A DNA stretch of 64,000 bases from Aurantiochytrium sp. KH105 (GCA_003116975.1 BGKB01000132.1:1-64000); one strand, 5' to 3'; counted from the first letter of the stretch, positions 48,158-59,190 are shown. A program made the numbers and translations. The notes: generated by a model not told the origin, from the sequence alone.

Positions 48158-48530
48158 GCTTGCGCTCTACATGCAACTTTCAACGCTACCTCGAAATTCT
48201 TTTACTTACTTTGACCTGCTCGAGGTGCGAACGTACTAGCCGAGTGGCTCTCCTGACTGACTACACAGACGGAGCTCTCACCCGTTTTTACAAGTAACAA
48301 AGTCTTTTCCTTTCCCTCCTGTTTTCCTTTTTATTTGACGGACCATCATTACTCATTACTTCATCTTGCGTCAAGGATAGAAAGTGTGGTTTACACGTGG
48401 CATCGAGCTGTGCTAGCTTTCTTACTCTCTCCTGTCTCTCGCCGACCTTCATGTGGTACTAACTTCATCATCTCTCAAAAACGAAGCCAACTTACGATTT
48501 GTTTTCAAAATTTCAAAACGATTAGGCCTA
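48158..48530. other. Convergent 3' flank (perilipin-like / RUNKEL kinase)
   Basis: 373 bp between stop codons. It carries T/C-rich stretches and one TAGGCCTA palindrome (48523-48530) directly abutting the kinase stop codon. Confidence 0.55.
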
Positions 48531-51500
48531 TCACTCCGTTGATGATAAATGTGAAAGAATACGCGTCACTGCATCACGAAGCGGGCCAGCCGGAAGAGCA
48601 TCGAGTACGGCTTCCAGCGGACCTCTGCATGGTAGCAAGAAGCTCTGACGTCGTGCACGCGAACCTTGATCCGCATGTTCAAACCTTGTAAGAATGCCCA
48701 AAAGGTCCACCACATGCGTTCGTGCAGCGATACGACATTGCGCGTCCTCCGAAACGCCCCCATTTCTCATTGATGCTCGCAGAACCGAACGTAATAACAT
48801 CACAAAACGTCTGTGCTGAAGCATCCGACGCTGCGCACGCGACGAGCGCGGAAGAGTCCCAGCGAGCATCGCAAGACACGCGCACGACTTCTCCAAAAGC
48901 ACGGCCAACTCGCCCACGATTGGCACCGAATGCTGCTCAAACTCGTTGTCGGCGCCATCTCCTATCATTTCTCCGGCTGCTTCATCGTGGCCACCTACTC
49001 CTACTCCTCCTCGCGGCCCGTCCGTCATCGGAGAGCCGTCCAATGCAAGTACAGCATCGATATCATTGACGCGATCGCCGCCGCTACCAGGCTTTCCGTC
49101 TCGCCCAGAGACCCATGCAGCCCACGGGCTGGTAGACATCTGCGTTGTGCTCGGTAATATGCCCACGGAATGCTCCAGCGCTAACGCCAAAATGGCTAAC
49201 AAAGCGCCGTCGTCCAGAGATTGCGATACTTTGTCGAGAATGGTCCCAGCCAGCTCGACGTCGCCAATGACTCGAAGCAGCGGGAAGACCAAGTCTACCA
49301 CTGCCTCGACCTGCTGCTCCTCGTGCTGAGATCGAAACTGTGTCGATATGAGCGCACGCGGCCTCCCAGTCTGCCGGAGCCTCACTTCTTCATCGCTTGT
49401 GATCGAGGCAACTACCATACGTCCAAAGTGCGCTGCGCGCTCTCCCATTGCGCACGGGGCCGAAAACAGCATGTCGGCATCTAAAAGCGAACCTCCCGCG
49501 TAAAGAATTGAAGACACCAACTTTGCACCCGCGAGAACCCGCGCATCTACCTCTCTTGGCGCCTTCATATCGTTGTCTGGAGCACGTGCCCCCTCGGCAG
49601 ACACAAACGTTTCATGCGGTGATTCTCTTGGTAGCTGACTTACATAGTCCGCAAGAAGACCTAGATCCATCATCACGCGGACGAGACTCGGCCGCTTGGA
49701 GACTGCAAAGCAGAGCAAGTTCACTACCAAATGCGGCACAGGAGCTTCCTCTTCCAATAGGCTTGCGGTCCGCGGCAGCACGCGGTTTGCGAGGAAATCT
49801 AGCACGTATTGGTCCACGGCCTGCAAAAGAGCCACACGCTCGTGAAAGGCCTCGTGAGAAGCATCTTTGCCGTACACAGCGTCTTCGAAGCGATAAAAAT
49901 CCAAATCACGATCGCTTTGCTCTCTCGCTATCCTTTCCTCGGCTACGTTGTGCGCACCAGCATTTTGCGTCGACTTGCACAAGACATCAATTGCGAGTCG
50001 AAGACACCATGTCCTCGTGTCTGATGATACACGGCGCGCCACGCTGGCTGCCCAGAGCGCTGGCAGGACGTCTTGACCCACGGCCAGTGCTACCTCTGGC
50101 ATGCGCAGCGCGTCGGCATTCTGGCTCAAACTCTCGGCGAGCATCAGAATGTGACGTTGATACTCCTCAAAGCCCTCCGTAATAATGTTTAGATTCACGC
50201 GAATCAAAGTGGACAGCGCTCGCAGCAAATCAGCGCTGCAGCACACGAACCCCGAGAGGGATCGACTTGCGCTGAGCTGAAACAAAACAGGCAAAGCCTC
50301 GCGTCCCAGCCCCTGCAATAGCCCGGCCTCGGGGGACGATGCAGTGACCGCCCGCCCCGACGCTGAAATCGGGGCAAGCTTTCCAGCGGCTTTGGTCACG
50401 GATGCGATCGCTGCATCGGCAACCATTGCCACTCTGTACACCAGCGCATGCAAGCACCTACGCATCATTAGCGTTCCATTAGTCCCACCTTCACGTGCAA
50501 TCAAATCCTCCACTCTCGTGGCCCCGCGCCGCGTGCTGTTCCCACCCGCCGCACCTCGTTCGGCCTCCCGTATTGACGGAGCGTCGCTCCCAGCACCCGC
50601 CCTCGGTAAATGCGATTTCGACGTCGACGCAGTTGACGACGAGGACAAAGACAATAATGCCTGCCGCAGACGCGCATGCATACGATCAAAAATCGGCACC
50701 AGCTTGTTGTCAAGCAGAAGGCGAAGCTCGCTGGGATAGTGCTGCAAAAACAGCGTCAGCGTCACACTCGCCTTGGAACGAACAACAAATGTCTGTCCAT
50801 GGCTCAGGAGCTGCACGAGAGCCCGCAGCACGCCTTCCTTCACCGCGCTGCGTCGTCCGAACAAGGCCTCTCGCGTTGTTCGTTCCGCGCCGAGTCGCGT
50901 TGCAGCTGGCATGCTGCGAATGGGAGACGGGGGCATTGGCGTGTGCAGCGCCTCCGTCGAAGAACCACTCGAGTGCAGCACGAGGTTCAAGATGTTCAAA
51001 AACGCCTGCTGTACGCGAGGCGATCCGTGCACGGCCTGCAGACCGCTCACCATAAATCCCCATGCATCATGTTCCGCCAGTCGAGGCAAAAGGCGTCTGT
51101 TCACACGCACGAGATGTGCCAGCGCCATGGCGCATGTCGATCGCAAATGCTCCGCCTTCTCGCGCAATGTTGCATGCAACAAACGGGAGGCAACCTCGGC
51201 TGTCGCGAAACGCAAACTCGTGGCGTTCGCACCTTGAGAAACCTGCTCTGCAGCCGGCGCCAGGCTCAAAACGTTTTCGAATGTCTTGGCCGCGTAGAAT
51301 CGAATCGTCTCGTCGTCCGCGTGAAGACAGCTCAAAAGTTGCTTGAGAGCCGCGCCCGAGATCTTCCACTGATCGTTGATACTACTTGTTCCTGGCATGC
51401 CACCTCCTTCGCCGCCCTGCCAAGGGCTCGATGATCCGCTTACCACAGGATTAGGACCCCTCGAGGGTGAAGGCGATGGTGGCAGCGACGGCGGCGGCGG

Positions 51501-54500
51501 CAGCGGCGGCGCGTTAGCGGTAATGTAAAACAGAAGCTCTCCAAGTCCTGCCGAACCGTATCGACGAATGGGAAGCACATCCTCCTCTTGTGAAAAAGAA
51601 GTAAAGGCCTCCAAGAGACCTTCGTCGTTGAGTCGTGGCGAGATAAAGGTAGCGTGACGAATCAACACCGCTAGTACGATGGTCACTCGTACGCGCAGTT
51701 TGCGGATTTGTGACTTGAGCGATGGTTTCTTTGCAGAGTTCGAAATCGACGACATGGAGAGCGCGGCAGAGGTTGCATAGTATGATGAATCAACAGCACT
51801 TAATCCATGTGTTCCTGGCCCCACTGACGCGGCCATCGTCGGCGCGGCCGTTGAGCCTACAGGGCTCACAAGTCGCGCCATGTCGGATGACAATGCGCTC
51901 GAGGCATGCTGCGATCCGGTTAGCTCTGACATCTGGGCCAATGCGGCGGTTGGCGGTGAGGGAGGCGTCATGGGTCTTCTCAATGCCCCTCCCATCATTC
52001 CGCGAGTTTGCCCGCTCACGTCACCGCGTGGTGTACGCGGCGATCGTGGTGGCGATCGCATGCCCGCTCCTCCTGCGCCTTCGCCGCCGAGAAGGATGCT
52101 CTCCGGCTTTGTCCCAAGCCTGATGAGCAGAGCCACCAAGGACGAGCTAACAATCACATTGGCCAGACGTGGCGTCGTGCACAGGGAATACAGGTACCCC
52201 AGCGTTTGTGTCACTTGCATCGCAGAATTGTCAGGTCCCGATGAGAGTGCACGAAACACTTGAGAGAAAAACTGCTCAAGCTCTGGGCCATCTAGCCGAG
52301 CCGCATCGTGCGCGGTCAGATTCGGAAACGGGAGCATCCGCGGATTGTACTTGAGCACCGGGAGGGCCGTTGTGATTGGATTTCCAACAATGGGTCGCAC
52401 CACATAGTCATGAGGTTCCATGAGTAAATTTTGAACCTCCCCAGCTCCCCGAAATTCCTGCTCCGCCAGTTCAGGGACGAGAACAAGCCTCTGCTGTTCG
52501 AGCAGCTCATAGGTGCGGTTCAATCCGGCTTCGTTGGCCTTGCGTTGCAGATCGGCATCAACCTCGAACGATGGCTCCGCAGCAGATTCGGGGATACCCT
52601 CGGCACCAAGCACAATCCGCTTGCTCTGAGGCGAAACCAGCGCGGAAGAAGGCGAGATCGTGAGCGAAGAAGTTGACGATCGCGGTGAGACAGCTGGTGG
52701 AGCAAGCAATGGCGAAGGTGATCCGGGTGGTGTATTGGGGCTGAATTCAGAAAGGTTGTCCTCGTCTGAATTGCTTTGATCCTGGAGTTCTGGCGTCTTG
52801 CACTTTTGGTCTTTTGGTCCATTTGAATGTTGGCCTCGTGCCTCGTTTTGATCTGAATACCGTGTCTTGTTTTGATCCTCTTCTTCAACTTGTTCGTTTT
52901 GATTTCGCCCAAAAGACCTTACCGCCACTCCTTCGGCTTTCCTCATCTTGGCGTCAGAGCGAGTGGGATCCGCAGACGCATTATCATCATCTCTACTTGC
53001 CTCCTCGCCACTACTGGCATCGTCAACGCTATCGTCCTTGCTGTCGTCACCTCCCTTGTCGTCTTCTTCAGAATCCAAAACGAGCGCGAGCACGGCTGCT
53101 GCTGCCTCTTGAACGCTCGGTCGCTTTGCTGATGCTTGCACGGTGCCGTCTACTTTGGCGGATGGAGACCCAGAACTCTGGCGGCTCGGCTCGGCGATTG
53201 CTGTGCGAACTGATAAATTAGCCGGCGTTGCCAACTGTACAGAACCTGGGTTCCCTTCCGGGCCGGTCGAATCTGCGTTCTCTTTTGCGCCAGCCGAATC
53301 TGTAGTTTCGTGCGTTACGCTTCGCGGCCGTTCCAGTACCGCAACCACCGACGTCTCGCCTCCCCGCGTCTCGTCTTGTTCCGCTTTTGGAGCTTTCTCT
53401 CCACGAAGGGAGGAAAGATGTTCAAATTCAACCATTTCGTCGTCGAGACCTTCTTTGACGGGCTTATTTTCTCTTGCGCTGCCAGCGTGCTTTGCATCAG
53501 GAGCCTTGCCTCGCTGAAGCTTGCCATCCTTGGGCATCGGCTGCGGAGCTCTCGTGTCCTCTTTGCTATGGTTCCCGTCTGCATGCTCTGCAGTCATTTC
53601 GCGCGCACGTGTGTCTGACGGTGTGTTCGTTTGAGAGTCTGATTGCTCGTATACATCGTTAGCTTCGGCGGCAGACACAGCGAGCAGTTTCTCACTCGGT
53701 CGACCTTGGGGTGGCTCGGATTCTAAAACGTTGTTCGTGGCTCGCGGTGCTTCCTTCGCTTCGTCCTCGCGAGTTGCCTGCAAGCGCAATGCACCTACGC
53801 CATCTGAGCGATTTCCTTGGTCTTCATCTTCGTCCTCGTCGCCCTCAATTGGCGTGTCGGGTCTGTATTCAAAATTGAGAACAGTGTCGGTATTTTCAAG
53901 CTGAAGATCTCGAAGGTGTGCGGTCGGGCCCACGAGCGCTCGTTCCTTGTTTGTTTGTGGGATTGGTGAGATGGGCCCGCGACCTTTCGGAGTAGATGCA
54001 TTCGGCCCTTCTTCTTCTGCGTTGAAAGATCCAATGGCACATGATTCTTGAGCATCGGTCTCGCCAACGGGGATAAGTGGCGAGTTCGCCGGAATGGAGC
54101 GACGCACGTACGAGAGATTTGTTGAGTCGAGGCTTTCCCGCAAAAGATTCCGCCGCGCGTTCGTTGACATGCGCAGGGAGTCTCCTTCAGGCATGCCACT
54201 TTGTGTGCTCTCGTTCGCGTCGTCCATGTCCGGGTCCGAATCCTCTTCAATGCAAGACGGGATATACTCTCGCGTCTCCATATAACGCTGATATGCAGTA
54301 TTGGCAGGAATGCGCGAAAAGGCTGGCATCGGCATTCCGTCCCAAAATTCATGCGTGAGCAATGCTGACCACGTTATTCGCTTGGCTGGGTCTTTACGCA
54401 AGAGTGAGCGCAAGAGGTTTTTAAACGGAACACTAAGCTCATCGCCTGCTGGGAGCTCCAGAGGAGAGGTCTGGGCAAGGTGTACGAGCTCTGCGAAGCT

Positions 54501-55106
54501 GCGCGAGACAAACGGCGGCGTTCCCATAACAAGCTCGTAGAGAACCACGCCAAGCGACCAGAGATCAGAGGCCACCGACGGCACGCCCTCGTCCGTGAAG
54601 AGCTCGGGTGCCATGTAGCATGGAGTGCCTCGACGCTTGGACGTATGGGCCATTTTGGACAGCTGATCAAGCGTCATGGAGAGCGCAAAGTCACTCAGCT
54701 TGAGCACGCCGTACTCGTTAAGCAAGACGTTCGAGGGTTTCAAATCGCAGTGAAGAACTCCGTTCGAGTGAAGGTACAGCAGACCATGCACCAAATCGGC
54801 GCCGAAAACACGGACGGCGCTCTCTGGTAGCTGACCATCGTGTCTGAGCAACTCGAGCAAACTCCCCCCCGTGGCAAATTCCAAGATGAGCCAAATATGG
54901 TGGCGCGTCTCGTACCACTTGAAGAACCGCAGACAATTTGGGTGGTTGAGTTTGTGCTGCACACGGACCTCTTGCAGCACCTTTTCGATCTTCGACTTGT
55001 CCACCGATTTAATCGCCACGTACTGGACCGTCTGTTTCTCCCTGCCCTTGTACACCAAGCTGTGCTGACCGCGGCCGATCTCCTCGTATATGTGATACCT
55101 GTCCAT
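48531..55106 (-). CDS. RUNKEL/ULK4-type protein kinase with long HEAT/ARM tail
   Basis: 2191 residues from ATG in GCCATGGACAGG; the frame runs on upstream with a GTG start only. Kinase domain 1-260: GRGQHSLVYKG (Gly-rich loop), VAIK with Lys33, HCDLKPSNVLL (Asp121, Lys123, Asn126), LSDFALS (Asp139; DFG is DFA here), GTPCYMAPEL and SDLWSLGVVLYE. The opening MDRYHIYEEIGRG and the KSVDKSKIEKVLQEVR block are typical of plant RUNKEL and animal ULK4. About 290-900 is Ser/Asp/Glu-rich disorder. About 960-2191 is helical HEAT/ARM repeats with Pro-rich inserts. Plant RUNKEL acts in cytokinesis through the phragmoplast, and ULK4 in microtubule and ciliary assembly, so a microtubule role is likely. Active-site residues are intact, unlike animal ULK4. 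Confidence 0.93.
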   Translation of the reverse strand: MDRYHIYEEIGRGQHSLVYKGREKQTVQYVAIKSVDKSKIEKVLQEVRVQHKLNHPNCLRFFKWYETRHHIWLILEFATGGSLLELLRHDGQLPESAVRVFGADLVHGLLYLHSNGVLHCDLKPSNVLLNEYGVLKLSDFALSMTLDQLSKMAHTSKRRGTPCYMAPELFTDEGVPSVASDLWSLGVVLYELVMGTPPFVSRSFAELVHLAQTSPLELPAGDELSVPFKNLLRSLLRKDPAKRITWSALLTHEFWDGMPMPAFSRIPANTAYQRYMETREYIPSCIEEDSDPDMDDANESTQSGMPEGDSLRMSTNARRNLLRESLDSTNLSYVRRSIPANSPLIPVGETDAQESCAIGSFNAEEEGPNASTPKGRGPISPIPQTNKERALVGPTAHLRDLQLENTDTVLNFEYRPDTPIEGDEDEDEDQGNRSDGVGALRLQATREDEAKEAPRATNNVLESEPPQGRPSEKLLAVSAAEANDVYEQSDSQTNTPSDTRAREMTAEHADGNHSKEDTRAPQPMPKDGKLQRGKAPDAKHAGSARENKPVKEGLDDEMVEFEHLSSLRGEKAPKAEQDETRGGETSVVAVLERPRSVTHETTDSAGAKENADSTGPEGNPGSVQLATPANLSVRTAIAEPSRQSSGSPSAKVDGTVQASAKRPSVQEAAAAVLALVLDSEEDDKGGDDSKDDSVDDASSGEEASRDDDNASADPTRSDAKMRKAEGVAVRSFGRNQNEQVEEEDQNKTRYSDQNEARGQHSNGPKDQKCKTPELQDQSNSDEDNLSEFSPNTPPGSPSPLLAPPAVSPRSSTSSLTISPSSALVSPQSKRIVLGAEGIPESAAEPSFEVDADLQRKANEAGLNRTYELLEQQRLVLVPELAEQEFRGAGEVQNLLMEPHDYVVRPIVGNPITTALPVLKYNPRMLPFPNLTAHDAARLDGPELEQFFSQVFRALSSGPDNSAMQVTQTLGYLYSLCTTPRLANVIVSSSLVALLIRLGTKPESILLGGEGAGGAGMRSPPRSPRTPRGDVSGQTRGMMGGALRRPMTPPSPPTAALAQMSELTGSQHASSALSSDMARLVSPVGSTAAPTMAASVGPGTHGLSAVDSSYYATSAALSMSSISNSAKKPSLKSQIRKLRVRVTIVLAVLIRHATFISPRLNDEGLLEAFTSFSQEEDVLPIRRYGSAGLGELLFYITANAPPLPPPPSLPPSPSPSRGPNPVVSGSSSPWQGGEGGGMPGTSSINDQWKISGAALKQLLSCLHADDETIRFYAAKTFENVLSLAPAAEQVSQGANATSLRFATAEVASRLLHATLREKAEHLRSTCAMALAHLVRVNRRLLPRLAEHDAWGFMVSGLQAVHGSPRVQQAFLNILNLVLHSSGSSTEALHTPMPPSPIRSMPAATRLGAERTTREALFGRRSAVKEGVLRALVQLLSHGQTFVVRSKASVTLTLFLQHYPSELRLLLDNKLVPIFDRMHARLRQALLSLSSSSTASTSKSHLPRAGAGSDAPSIREAERGAAGGNSTRRGATRVEDLIAREGGTNGTLMMRRCLHALVYRVAMVADAAIASVTKAAGKLAPISASGRAVTASSPEAGLLQGLGREALPVLFQLSASRSLSGFVCCSADLLRALSTLIRVNLNIITEGFEEYQRHILMLAESLSQNADALRMPEVALAVGQDVLPALWAASVARRVSSDTRTWCLRLAIDVLCKSTQNAGAHNVAEERIAREQSDRDLDFYRFEDAVYGKDASHEAFHERVALLQAVDQYVLDFLANRVLPRTASLLEEEAPVPHLVVNLLCFAVSKRPSLVRVMMDLGLLADYVSQLPRESPHETFVSAEGARAPDNDMKAPREVDARVLAGAKLVSSILYAGGSLLDADMLFSAPCAMGERAAHFGRMVVASITSDEEVRLRQTGRPRALISTQFRSQHEEQQVEAVVDLVFPLLRVIGDVELAGTILDKVSQSLDDGALLAILALALEHSVGILPSTTQMSTSPWAAWVSGRDGKPGSGGDRVNDIDAVLALDGSPMTDGPRGGVGVGGHDEAAGEMIGDGADNEFEQHSVPIVGELAVLLEKSCACLAMLAGTLPRSSRAQRRMLQHRRFVMLLRSVLRASMRNGGVSEDAQCRIAARTHVVDLLGILTRFEHADQGSRARRQSFLLPCRGPLEAVLDALPAGPLRDAVTRILSHLSSTE

Positions 55107-55944
55107 GGCCCACGTTTCGGCGCGAAGCGTGCGATCGCCACGTCTTCTGCTGCCTTGGTCTACACTCTCGGCGTGCTCCTCGCCCGGCCTGTGCTCGACG
55201 TGCGCTCGGCCTGTGCTCGACGTGCGCTCGGCCTGGCCCGGCCCGGCCCGGCCAATCTTTGGTCGGTCGTTGGGATTCTCGTTTTTGAATTTTTGATTTT
55301 TTTCGGCCCGTTTGGGTGGGCCCCAGATCTTTTTGTGCGGAGGGCTACGGCGCGCCAGCGCTGGTGCGAAAGAGTAAGCCACGTGTATGCAGTTCGTTAG
55401 AGTTCTTTTTCTTCAAACGAAGCGGAAGAATCTTTCAGTCCTGGTGGCAGCGGATACAATGTCAATTTGAACTGGAATCGAGATGAATATTCAGCCTGAG
55501 CCCCAGGCCATGGCCGGAAATTACTCCATTTATCTCGCAACTTCACGAACCCGCATTTCCTGCGCAGTTTTGTTTGTTTCGTAGGGGATGCTCCGTTTAC
55601 AAAAATGAACAAGAATCCTTGACATGGGCCCGATTGAAATCCTCTTTTTCCTGAGAACGCGTCAATTTCGACCCTCTGTCTCTCAATGGTGACAGAGATT
55701 ATTTGTTCAAGACAGTGCATGCAGATTGTTGCATTCGAGAGAATTTTAAATTTTGTATACAATAGACGTAAAACACAGGCCTATCATGCAAGCTATAGAG
55801 ACTTTTGTGCGAAGCTTGCAAAAGCCAGAACGCGGTTTCCGTTCCCGGACTTTCGGCCTCAAATTGCGGAAATGTGACATAATCTGGAAACTAGTCTGCA
55901 CGACCTGAATGGCTGTCTGGCTGCCCTTCCAAATAGAAATGTCT
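55107..55944. other. Intergenic gap, 5' flank of the kinase gene
   Basis: 838 bp. It has GGCCCGGCCCGGCCCGGCC at about 55232-55250 and repeated GTGCTCGACGTGCGCTCGGCC units at 55190-55232 just upstream of the kinase. The rest is A/T-richer with no supported frame. Confidence 0.5.
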
Positions 55945-58900
55945 CTACATGCGTTTTGCCACCAGACTTTGCCTTCTTGACTTGCGTTTTTGCGACACAT
56001 TTCCAAGCTTGGTGCCGCCAGGCGGACCGCCAGTGGGATTCCGGCCATATTCAAGAGGCACACGGCGAGCTGCACCAAGGCTTTGACGAGGACGAGCATC
56101 CTCTGCATCAGCAATTGCATGGTGGCGAGGGCTTGATTGCGGAAGGCCGTCGTCTTGCAGCATAGCTTCGCGCTCCAATCTCTCCCTCGTGGCTCGCAAA
56201 ATACGAATTTTGCGCAAAGAAAAGTCAAGCTCAAGCTCAATTTCCACAAGGTGCCGTTCACGTCGTGGGACTTTGCGAGAACCTGGGGGGGAACCATAGT
56301 GTGACTTGGCTTCATCCACGAGTGGTTGTCGCTCGCTTCCGTGGTCTGCTGACTCAGAGACATCTTCCTTCTCGCAACAACTTTCTGACTCAGCTGATGT
56401 GCGCAAGGGCCCGACAAGCTGACCAAACTCGCTTTCTAAAAAACACAATCGCGATCGGAAAAGCGATGATGGAGTTGAGTCCACAAAAAGGGCCTCGCGC
56501 TCCTCGTCAAGAACACGATATTCCTGCCGAATAATCTCGAGCTCGTCTCGTGGAAAGTAGTTCAAGTTCGACATCTTCTCAAGTTCTTGCACAACCTGAG
56601 CTTCCGCCGCACTCACCATTTGCGCCAAAGCGAGCTCGGCTTGCACTTTGCGCTCTCGCTGTTGGCTCGTGCGCAAAAGGTCAGCCGCTGAGGGAGGCGC
56701 CCTCGCTTGACTGGACTTGCGCCGCGGCTTTGCCGTGTTTGCAGCACGTGCGCAGAAACCCTTGACAGTCGACGCCAATTTGTTTGTGAGCAGTTCCGAA
56801 ACAAGAGAGCTGGCTTTTATTACCATGGCGTGATCGGTTTTCTTTCGCAGGGTCTCCAGACTTTGTCGCGGAAGATGGCGCTTTATCTCTTGACTACTGT
56901 TGGCATCAAGCCGAACAAGCGCCACGTGCATCTGCTCGTGATGACCACAAAGCCCCAAAGCGTTTTCCGGTGTCCGATCTGCGTTGCACGCTCGCCATAG
57001 GCATGCTCGAGTGAGAGTATCGGGTGCTTCTGATGATTCAGATACCCTGCTCTCGTCCGATTCGCTCCTTGTCCTGCAGCACACAAGAATTGCATGGTGT
57101 GGAGCAGGCCCTGCCTCATCATCTTTTTCTGCCGCAAATGTTGTTGGAGCAGCAGTGGCTTGGCCTCGGGGTGCACTGGATAAGGTTGATGCATTGCCGC
57201 TCCATCCTCGCTTGCTAACAGTACGTTTCTCACTTCGCGCTGCCTGCACTTCAATATTCGCACTGCCGGTGCCAGGCCCAGGTCGAGAAGGAAAGGCAAC
57301 ACTGTAAAATGCATCGCTTTCTGCAAGGTCGAGGGCCGAGTGTATTGAAGACGTCTCCGTCGTGCGGACGAGATACGTCCGGACAAGCTCCTCGATCGCC
57401 GAACGGGGCACGGCTACCATTTGCAATTGTGCAAAGGTCTCGTCTTGTATTGGCGCCATGTTGTCAGCAACGCAAGCGTCACTCGCGTTCCGCAAGGGCA
57501 TCGCGACGTAGAGGTGATTCAAAGCCTCATGAGCGACATGGCCAAAAAAGCTGCGCATATCTGCACGATCTTCCGCAGAGAAACTGTTGCGACTCATTTC
57601 AAAAAAGGTCCGCGACGCGAGGAGCTCGCGAAGTGTTGCTGGCACAAAGTGTAGTGAAGGTTGCGAAGTCGTGTAAACGTCCGGGCAAGATGTTACAGCG
57701 CGCAAGGTCGCCTCTTCTTTGAGTTGTGACAGCGAGTAGTGCGCTCGGTGCCTCCCCTCGGCCCTCGTTACGCGCATTCCGTGCGTTGGCCAACCCTTTC
57801 TCTCGGCCCTTGGTCCTCTCCGCAAAACGTCCAAGTCATCATTGCAAATATTGCTCTGATGCTGAGGTGCCAAGTAGATTGACCCCAGAGTCGAACAGCG
57901 CGCGTCACGTGGGCCATGATGCGCCAAGCGCTCTTCCAAACAGAAATAAATTCGAAGGTCCACAGGCGACTGTCCCTGCGAGGGCCATAGCAGCCATGTC
58001 AGAGCCCGTGCTGACAGGAGCATATCTAGGTCGCAGCAATTTACTCGCCGCGCGTGAAGCACCCGTCGGCGGTCGAAACCCAGAATGCCATTGCATTGTT
58101 TAGGTGATGACCTGGACACCGTCACGGAGCCGGGCGGAGCCTGACTGCGCCGTTTCGAAGATGGCTCTTCTGAAGTCAGATTCTCTCCGCTTCTCGCGGA
58201 ACCAGATCGGATCGAAAAATCAGCGACAAGCGGGTTCTCACTGCGGATGCCCGCGTCGCCGAAGATTGCGGCAAGCGATGCAGCAAGACTCCCTTGTTCG
58301 CTGTCGAACACCATCGCGCGGCGTGAAATATCTGTGCGGGGACCATCACGTCCAACAGGAGGTGTGCGCGCAATGGTGCTCCCTGATGCAGGAACCCCAA
58401 ACTTTGGAGTATAGGTAATACTGGCCAGCCGTTCTACGCATAGATTTGCATCAAAACGCCGCACTTCATCGTGGCACAAACGCCAAAGCGCCTCTTGTTT
58501 GCCTTTATGTCTGGGCGCACGGAGCTCGTGCGCAGAAATCACGCAGAGGGCGTCTTCCTCGAGACGCCGCAAAAGAAATTTCCATTGGAGGGCTTCGCTT
58601 GTGTTCGCCAGCCGCTCTCGGAGTTCCCTATCTCGAAACTTGACGCAAGAGTGCGCCCGCTCCAGGGTCTTTTCGGTCTCGCCGAGGGACTCGAACACGA
58701 GCTCCTGTAGACGTCGCGTCGCTGTCTCTTCCTGGCTACGCACTCGTCGCTCAAATGCATTTTGGCGCAAGCGCTGTCGCGCAAGTGCAGCGTCCACATC
58801 GGCGTCAAATTGCCTCGAGCGGGCTTTTAGCGCATCGATTCGCGTCTCGCGCTGTTTGCGGAGGCACTGTAAGCTTGCCTCCAGTCTGCGTACGCGGGTT

Positions 58901-59190
58901 CGTGCTTCATCTCGTAGGCGACGCACCTCCCGCTGCGAAGATTCCCGATTTTGTGCAGACGCGACAATTTCGTCCAAGCCTTGAAAGCCGGCATTCCTAA
59001 GCCCGTGGTGGAGCACCGCATTCCCGTCTTTGGCTTCCTCCCTCCCTTCCTCCGCCTCCTCGGCTACATCCCAAGCCATCTGCGCGCGCTTGCGAAGCCT
59101 CGAATTAATGCCCTCCAAGGCATTGCCAAAGACGTCGAAGTGCGGCGCTTCTTCTTCAACAACACTCACGGGGCCATCGTGCCCCAACAT
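55945..59190 (-). CDS. Coiled-coil hypothetical protein
   Basis: 1081 residues, ATG to TAG, no intron. About 25-215 and 830-960 are rich in Glu/Arg/Lys/Leu heptad-like helix (REVRRLRDEARTRVRRLEAS, RKVQAELALAQMVSAAEAQV), probably coiled coils. Between them is a long Ser/Arg-rich part. A Cys/His segment at about 725-765 (CLWRACNADRTPENALGLCG, then HHEQMH) could bind metal but fits no named finger. The C-terminal 60 residues are basic and Gly/Pro-rich (SLGAARRVPLEYGRN). No signal peptide or membrane segment. I do not recognise the family. A structural role at the cytoskeleton or centrosome would fit the coiled coils but is not shown. Confidence 0.75.
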   Translation of the reverse strand: MLGHDGPVSVVEEEAPHFDVFGNALEGINSRLRKRAQMAWDVAEEAEEGREEAKDGNAVLHHGLRNAGFQGLDEIVASAQNRESSQREVRRLRDEARTRVRRLEASLQCLRKQRETRIDALKARSRQFDADVDAALARQRLRQNAFERRVRSQEETATRRLQELVFESLGETEKTLERAHSCVKFRDRELRERLANTSEALQWKFLLRRLEEDALCVISAHELRAPRHKGKQEALWRLCHDEVRRFDANLCVERLASITYTPKFGVPASGSTIARTPPVGRDGPRTDISRRAMVFDSEQGSLAASLAAIFGDAGIRSENPLVADFSIRSGSARSGENLTSEEPSSKRRSQAPPGSVTVSRSSPKQCNGILGFDRRRVLHARRVNCCDLDMLLSARALTWLLWPSQGQSPVDLRIYFCLEERLAHHGPRDARCSTLGSIYLAPQHQSNICNDDLDVLRRGPRAERKGWPTHGMRVTRAEGRHRAHYSLSQLKEEATLRAVTSCPDVYTTSQPSLHFVPATLRELLASRTFFEMSRNSFSAEDRADMRSFFGHVAHEALNHLYVAMPLRNASDACVADNMAPIQDETFAQLQMVAVPRSAIEELVRTYLVRTTETSSIHSALDLAESDAFYSVAFPSRPGPGTGSANIEVQAARSEKRTVSKRGWSGNASTLSSAPRGQATAAPTTFAAEKDDEAGPAPHHAILVCCRTRSESDESRVSESSEAPDTLTRACLWRACNADRTPENALGLCGHHEQMHVALVRLDANSSQEIKRHLPRQSLETLRKKTDHAMVIKASSLVSELLTNKLASTVKGFCARAANTAKPRRKSSQARAPPSAADLLRTSQQRERKVQAELALAQMVSAAEAQVVQELEKMSNLNYFPRDELEIIRQEYRVLDEEREALFVDSTPSSLFRSRLCFLESEFGQLVGPLRTSAESESCCEKEDVSESADHGSERQPLVDEAKSHYGSPPGSRKVPRRERHLVEIELELDFSLRKIRILRATRERLEREAMLQDDGLPQSSPRHHAIADAEDARPRQSLGAARRVPLEYGRNPTGGPPGGTKLGNVSQKRKSRRQSLVAKRM

